Origin: Pleurodeles waltl
Taxonomy: Eukaryota > Chordata > Amphibia > Caudata > Salamandridae
Length of the DNA stretch: 64,000 bases
Assembly: GCF_031143425.1 (NCBI RefSeq)
Contig: NC_090443.1
Span: 1,058,082,423-1,058,146,422, forward strand
Direction: 5' to 3'
Part shown: piece after piece, positions 58,008 through 64,000 of the stretch
Layout of the letters: each line of letters starts with the position of its first letter
Position numbering within the stretch: position 1 is the stretch's first letter
The notes under the pieces: generated by a model
The model's database searches: none
What the model saw: the letters and a program-made list of their open reading frames with translations, nothing else
What the model was told of the DNA's origin: nothing
Made by a program: the position numbers and the translations under genes

Positions 58008-61000
58008 TTGGGTGCCAACACTCCAAGGGTTCCATCTTGTATTGTCAATGCGACTTCTAATCCAGCATCGGATGTTGACTTTTGTACGTCTGTTTGCAGC
58101 ACCACGCATGCCCCAGGGAAATTTCTTTCTTGGAATGTGGCAGGCATCAAGAGTAAATTATCCGATTTTGAGTGGAGGGCTTATGTTGAATCTTTTTGCA
58201 TCTGTATGTTCCAGGAAACTTGGGCTACGGACTGTGTGTATAGGCAAGGCTATTGTTCTTTTACTAAAAAAGCGATTCAGTCTCCAAGGGGAAGGGCGAT
58301 GGGGGGGTTATGCACCTGGGTTAAGTTGAATGAGGTGGGCAGGGTAAAGGAAATTGCTGTTGACTCTTGCGGCATCTTAGCAATAGCAATATGGCCAAAT
58401 TTAGGCACTCCTGTGTTATGTATCAATATCTATTACAGACCAGTCCCCCATAATTATCAGTCTGACACTATCCATCTCCTGCATAACCTTTTATCTGAAT
58501 TTCACTTTAAATATCATGTTATTATTGCAGGTGACTTAAATGTTCAAATTGACCTTGACTCAGCTTTTGCTGAGTCCACTCAGGCTGAAGACGAAGTGTG
58601 GAATGTCCCCCCGCTTTTAGCTCAATCTGCGTCATTTATTCCTTCCCCCAGGGTGTCGCTGATAATAGATCTTGCAGTAACATACGGCCTTCGTTTTGGA
58701 AATGGTCGATTTCCAAATAATAATTCTTTTAGACCTCCTTTTTTAAGAGGCTTTTATAGCAGCATTTTGGATTACGTCATTTTTGACTTACGGGTCTGGC
58801 ATTTTATAATTAACGTAGAGGTGGGCTCACGACGTAGTAGCGACCATACCCCTTTACAAATTGCATTTAACGCAACTCTCTTTACAGGGCACGTATCGCT
58901 TCATGTACCGGTCGCTCCTAATGATTTGCTGGAATAGTCCAGCAACAGGCGCGTGGTGAGATGGCCTTCGTTTCTGAAGTCCAATCTGCTTAACGATAAG
59001 CTCTGCGCCTTAGTTTCCGGTCACCAGCTCTTTGACGACTCCATTGTATTATCTCCTCAAGAAGTCATGTCTTCTCATGTGGCTCTTTTTGCGGACCTCA
59101 AGGTGCTTTTTACTAAATCTCCTACAATCCAAAGGAAACCCTCTGAACTCAATTGTAAATGGTTTGATAAGGAGTGCCGGGAGGCCAAGAGCCTTCTGTC
59201 TAAAGCCCTAAAGTCTAAGACTCGGGATGCTATCATACATGTGAGAAGAAACTACGTTTCCACTTGTAAGTTATCTAAACTCAAGTATGAGGGAAGCCTA
59301 TGGGAGAGCCTGGCGGAGGGGGACAGTGCTCATGATGCCAAACTCTTTTGGCTCTTGGTTTCACGTAGAGATCCTGCCCTTTCATTTATTCCCAAATGTC
59401 ACATTGATGCAGAATCTTGGCTCTCCCACTTTGGGGAACTGTACGACTCTTGGTCCGATTCTAACAATACCCTCACTAATTCTTTACTGTGCTACCCTGC
59501 TGTGCCGCCCTTTACTCTAAAAGAAACAGAGCTGGCAATTTGTGCCCAAAGATCAGGGAAGGCTCCTGGCGCTGACGGTATCCCTTCGGACTTGTACAAA
59601 TCAGATTTATATGCATGTACCAGGTACATTAATAGGATATCGAATATTGCATGACAACTCGATCTTACCCGGATTCGTGGAAGGTGGCAATTATTGTCCC
59701 CATTCACAAAAAAGGAGATAAGAGCTCCCCAGGGAACTATAGACCCATTAGCTTATTAGATAATTTGCAAAAAATATTTTCTTTCCAGCTGTTATCCAGA
59801 CTAAAACACTGGATAACGAAAAATCAGGTTCTAAGTCATCTTCAGGCTGGATTTATGGACAAGGTCAGTACCATCGATCAGGTCTTCCGCTTTATTACCA
59901 TCAAGTGGAAGATCGTAGACACAGATCAAGGCCATTTATTTGTGGCCTTTGTTGATTTGAAATCTGCGTTCGACCTTGTCCCGCGTACTTAGCTGTGGGA
60001 GGTTTTGAGAAACACTGGAGTCCCGGGTTCCATGATTAATATTATCAAAGATCTTTACTCTAACAACTTTGCCAAAGTTCGCTGGGGTCTGGCTGGTGAT
60101 CTGACCCCAGCCTTTCCAACAGCTCGCGGCGTTAGACAGGGGTGCATTCTTGCGCCTACCTTGTTCCTCCTGTTTATTAATGCATGTATCCCATACCTTC
60201 TAGACTGTCATGGTGATGTTCCTAGTTTGGGTGGACAGAAGTTCCCTTGTCTTTTTTTTGCAGATGATACCTTGCTACTCTCTCGAACTGCTATGGGCCT
60301 TTCCAGACTGCTCTTCAAGTTCTCAGAGTTTTGCAAGGATCATGGTTTAGAAATTAACTCAGCAAAAACAAAATTCATGGTCTTCGGGGACACCAGGCGC
60401 AAAATGACGAGGCCTGTATATCTAGAAGGCGTTTCCTTGGAAAGAGTGGGCACTTTTGATTATCTTGGCATTAAATTGGAAGACTCACATCTCTGGCATG
60501 CCCACCGCCAGAAATCTCTACTGTGCTTGAAGCAAAGGGCGGGTGGCATTGTAAGATTTGCCTCTAGATCTCCCAAATTTGCAATGTCTCCTGCCCTTGA
60601 AATATACAAATCCCAAGCCTGGGGGGGGCTCTATATGGAGCTGAACTTTGGGGCCACTGCAATTTGGCAAATCTGGCAAGGGCAGAAAATCAATTCTTGA
60701 AAATGCTGTTAAAAGTTCCCTCCAGCAATCCATCTCTGCCCATCCGAATGGACTTAAATCTCTTTTCAATTTCTCAGATTGCCGCTTTAAGGCCCCTGTT
60801 GTTCTGGATCCGGTTATGGTCAACAGATGCCCTTACTCCATTTCGATGCGGGCTGTAATCCTATTATCAAAATCAAATGGTGTGCCTATGTCAAACGGTC
60901 CTTAACTCATCTTGGTTTAGGGTCCTATTGGCGGGATCCTTCTTCCATTTCTAAAAATGATGCGCAGTTGCTGAAGGATGCTTTTTGGCATAATGTCCAG

Positions 61001-61174
61001 ATTGCTCAATTTGCTAAGATTGTTCCGTTGTCTATGTCTAATAGTTACTTATCAGTCAAATGCCATTACGAATTTGAGTCCTTCATGGACGCAGCACTAT
61101 CTCCATTCGCACGCGCCCTTTTTATTAGATTTAGAACAGGGTCTCTCCCTTTGTGTTCTTTAACGTATAAATGA
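58008..61174 (+). pseudogene. LINE ORF2 (endonuclease and reverse transcriptase)
   Basis: Endonuclease motifs are FLSWNVAGIKSKL (58125), FQETWATD, IIAGDLNVQID (58520) and RRSSDHTPLQIAF (about 58835). RT motifs are GKAPGADGIPSDL (59560), NYRPISLLDNLQKIF (59730), VAFVDLKSAFDLVP (59941), RGVRQGCILAPTLF (60125) and the FADDTLL active site (60259). Lesions are a TAG at 58935, a frameshift near 59645, a TAG at 59990, a shift in the G run 60621-60627 and another near 60810. The C-terminal part is readable to RFRTGSLPLCSLTYK at 61174. It would nick DNA and copy the element at the target. Confidence 0.8.
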
Positions 61175-61767
61175 TCCAGCTCCACGAATAGATCTAAGCT
61201 CTGCCCGATGGGCTGCAAAAATGAAGAGTCTGTTTCACATTTTTTTTTCATTGCTATGCATACCATAAACAAAGAGCTCTTTGGATCACCCCCCTTTGAA
61301 AACATATAGGTGTCAGGTCTGGTTTATATGCTGAGAGAATTTTAAAATCTGATTCATCTGTCCAGATAGTTCTACCTGTGGCAACATTTCTTGAATCTAT
61401 CTGGCGCTTTAGATTAGCAATTTCAAAGAACAAGACTGGGTAGCTATTTTTTAGATTTATTTATGTATATTTATTGAACTTTGATGCATGATTTAAGTTG
61501 TTAATTTGCAGTATATAGATATTGTCTCATCATCTTATTGATTATTTATGAATTTAGGGATATTGGTCTCTTGTTGAGTGGAACTCTCTCTTATTGGAGA
61601 TATATATCTTATGTTCATCTTGCTGGATTTTAACTTTTTCCAATTCTTTTAACTTTTTTATTCTGTTTTTATCTCTAGTGCCTTTTCTTCTTTTAAAAAT
61701 CTGATGTGCATTGTACTTTTATGGTACGTTTTTACTTACCGAAATAAAGTTAAATGAATGAATGAAT
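61175..61767 (+). other. LINE 3' UTR and tail
   Basis: This is a non-coding AT-rich stretch with a poly(A)-like aataaag at 61742 and a short (gaat)n microsatellite at 61754-61770 that merges with the target duplication. Confidence 0.75.
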
Positions 61768-64000
61768 GAGGAAAAGGTGTGAACAAAACCAATACCAACA
61801 GCTTTGAAAACATTTGCTATTCCAGCCGTTCCGCATTAAATATACGTCCCACGAGTTCACCAAAGTGTCTTGGCAAGTTTGTATTTAACAGGGACTGTAT
61901 TTCTGCCGATGACTTTGCCACCTGAAGTGCGTTTGTCTCGCGTGCTAATGTAAGGGCCACATGCTTCTGAAACAATAAAGCCTTCAGTCTACTTAACTTG
62001 TCAAAATTCACCTTGGAAGTAGCAATGTGAGGCCAAATATCTGCTACCTCCCTAATTTTAGTGGGGGGAAACAACACGTTCCCGCAGCATGTAACGACCT
62101 TAGTGACCGAAACAACATAAACTATTCCGGCCCGCATGCAACAACAGTCTTCACTATTGACAAGGACGTAGCTGCCATTTGAAAGCACCTGGAACGTGCG
62201 TTTAATCAAGGGGACTGGAACTCCCTTCAGATAGCAAGCCAAGTTCGCAACCGAGGCATTACACTCCCCATGCAAGGACAGCTGCTTACAAATCATTGAA
62301 TGGCTGACTGAAGTCTCGCATTCACTACCGCTAAGAAAGACCTCTTTCATACCATTGAGGCATTTGTACGAGAAGGGAAGCTCCCACACCTCATGGATGT
62401 AACTATCTCCCAACTTTTCATATCTGCCTACCGGAGCATGTTTCAAACAAGAAGTGAATTGTAATGTAGAAATAAGCAGATTAATAACCCCGTGTATCAA
62501 CCACTCTGCTGAGTGAATCTCGGCCACGGTAAAAGGCAATCTTCCTATCTTTTCAATGTTAAGCATGACATAAGTCACTTCCTTTTTAGCCATTAGTTGT
62601 TGTTGTCGCGTCAAATTAAGGGAAAAAAATATTTCCCTGGCACTGATGTGCTGCCACGGAACGCGGCCTGCCTTCAATGTCTGAAGTGTCCAACCCAACT
62701 GCATAATGGACCTGGTCTGACTCTGTCCATGATATAAAGAAGACATATCAGATCGTATAATGTCTATAGCAGAAGAAACAATGTTGTTAATTGTGTATAT
62801 CCGGTCGGACAAGGTTTGAATCCCATTATCCACAACAGCTAATGCCTTTTTCAGATTTTCCTGATCTATCTGCCTTAACCGGGCTGAAGCCTCTTTTTGG
62901 GAGAGTTTCCATATTTTATTGTATACCTCATACAAGAAACACTTCCTACATGGTATCTTTGGGCCTGACAAAAAATCTTGTAAGTCAGTGTCGTTAGACA
63001 GGAGACTGAGGTGTGTCTTAACCGCATCTAGTGAGGATGATTTGAGCCACTGTTGGCACAATTTTCCTACACTACATGTTGTAATTATTTCAGCATGTTC
63101 TGGTGATATATAGTGAGGGTCTGACCTACTCGTTCGGAAACCCCCCGAGGAGGTGAAAAAACATTGATGACACCCGTTGGTATCTATTGGCCACAATAAC
63201 CACCGGCCTGGATGTGTCAATGAAGCATTAAATGTACCATTCTGAACCCACTCATTAAGCTCACTAAAAGTTGCATTTGTGTATTTTTGCCACGTATTAA
63301 ATTTTGCAGGGGCAGGTATACTGGGCATGTTTAATTCTCTAATTGTAGCTAAGCCCAAGCAACTGGTCTGTTGTACTGTGTCATTTAAAAAAATCATTTT
63401 TACGGGATGAGACATGCTCTAAACAATGTTTCACTACCCTTGGTCTGGCAATTTTTTGTTCCCCAAACACTTTTCAAATCGACATTTTTTTTCCAATATT
63501 CATAACCTTCAATTGATAACCGGGAAACAAAGGAGTCTGAATATATACATTTTGTGTTGGTCAACAACATTTGTTTATCCCTAGTCGGAGTTATCTTAAA
63601 ATAATATGACTCAGCATTTTTTTGATGATGCCCAGAAAAATACGCACATTTTTCAAAAATACGTTTCCGAACTCCCTTGCGGGGGAATTTGGGCAATGTT
63701 CCCATTGTACATAATCAAATATAGTTTTTGGACTGCTCGCTTTATGTATGAAGTGGTGCCCATAATAATTATAGCAAAACACATCACCATAATTGTCTTT
63801 AAACTGGTAAACATCTTTGTTTTCATAGACAGTATAATATTGCAATTCTGTCATCATTGAATCAACTGTTTTCACATCCCAATCATCAGATACAATGCCT
63901 GGTATTACTGTATCGTTCATATATAACTTTAACACATATGGTATTTGAATTATTTCAGTGGGACCATATATATCAAACATGACTTTATCCCACACAATCC

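Larger units (their letters stand above)
56135..61767 (+). mobile_element. Near-complete LINE inserted in FV2 env
   Basis: The element is flanked by a 12-bp duplication and contains a monomeric 5' promoter-like region (56135-56578), ORF1, ORF2 with endonuclease and RT, a 3' UTR with aataaag at 61742 and a (gaat)n tail to 61767. The 5' end starts at a monomer boundary, so it is probably full length. The clade is not assigned: a 4-base tail is seen in L2-like elements, but the RT motifs alone do not settle it for me. Frameshifts and stops make it inactive. Confidence 0.85.
55975..63995 (-). pseudogene. env: FV2 env, split by a LINE
   Basis: Three overlapping minus frames cover the surface and transmembrane parts: 63995-63591, 63705-63400 and a 532-codon open stretch 63415-61817. 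Frameshifts lie near 63700 and 63410. The processing site reads IPCRKC instead of the IPRRKR of FV1, which should prevent cleavage. The Cys-rich transmembrane ectodomain (NGSYVLVNSEDCCCM, about 62170) is open. Near 61780 the LINE interrupts it, and the membrane anchor (FPITLALLAGILLLLF) with the stop at 55975 lies on the other side at 56122-55975. N-terminal leader sequence lies beyond the window. Confidence 0.8.
54355..64000 (-). mobile_element. Foamy-like endogenous retrovirus FV2 (5' part beyond window)
   Basis: Read on the minus strand from the right edge: env (from >63995), accessory ORF (56005-55511), polypurine tract and 3' LTR (55325-54355). It is the closest relative of FV1 in the window, with the same LTR borders and gene order. 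A LINE of 5.6 kb interrupts the C-terminal part of env at 56123-61779. The outer end abuts H2 sequence; the four bases agac at 54351-54354 are the expected target duplication. gag, pol and the 5' LTR lie beyond 64000. Confidence 0.85.

Overview
The window is repeat-dense vertebrate DNA. I see no host exon, tRNA, rRNA or prokaryotic feature. The mix of foamy-like endogenous retroviruses (FLERVs), DIRS-type tyrosine-recombinase retrotransposons, PIF/Harbinger DNA transposons with spliced genes, LINEs and ~3 kb LTR-like repeats suggests a giant amphibian genome, most likely a salamander or newt. The organism is inferred; the element types are read from the sequence.

Layout: (1) 1-3716, 3' part of a DIRS-like element (copy 1). 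(2) 3717-~5440, a minus-strand L2/CR1-type LINE remnant. (3) ~5480-14179, foamy-like provirus FV1 on the plus strand (gag tail, pol, env, an accessory-ORF remnant, 3' LTR). (4) 14620-19755, DIRS copy 2, whose last 3716 bp appear identical to copy 1. (5) 19756-22531, unassigned DNA and then the 3' end of a Ty3/Gypsy element with its LTR. (6) 22766-50231, a ~2.6 kb piece of an LTR-like repeat (element C) split by a second foamy-like provirus, FV3 (minus strand, 23354-48198), with a 4-bp duplication GTTT at both ends. FV3 is itself interrupted by a 7.9 kb PIF/Harbinger element H1 (26785-34717), a Harbinger-like MITE (24554-25529), an LTR-like element A (37179-40144) and a chain-of-hairpins MITE (43897-47469) that carries LTR-like element B (44226-47204). 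(7) 50232-54354, a second Harbinger, H2, inserted in element C. (8) 54355-64000, provirus FV2 (minus strand), apparently inserted in H2 and itself split by a near-complete LINE (56135-61767) with a 12-bp target duplication.

Relative order of events inferred from nesting: element C, then FV3 and H2 into C, then FV2 into H2, then the LINE into FV2. H1, element A and the hairpin MITE went into FV3, and element B into that MITE.

Most genes are broken. The exceptions are a 164-codon accessory ORF behind env in FV2 (55511-56005), a 532-codon open stretch of FV2 env, and the H2 transposase, which is open through a 93-bp intron. The observations most worth follow-up are the FV2 accessory ORF, a Harbinger family that appears to carry two different Myb/SANT-type genes beside the transposase, the chain-of-hairpins MITE, and two DIRS copies that share every inactivating lesion.
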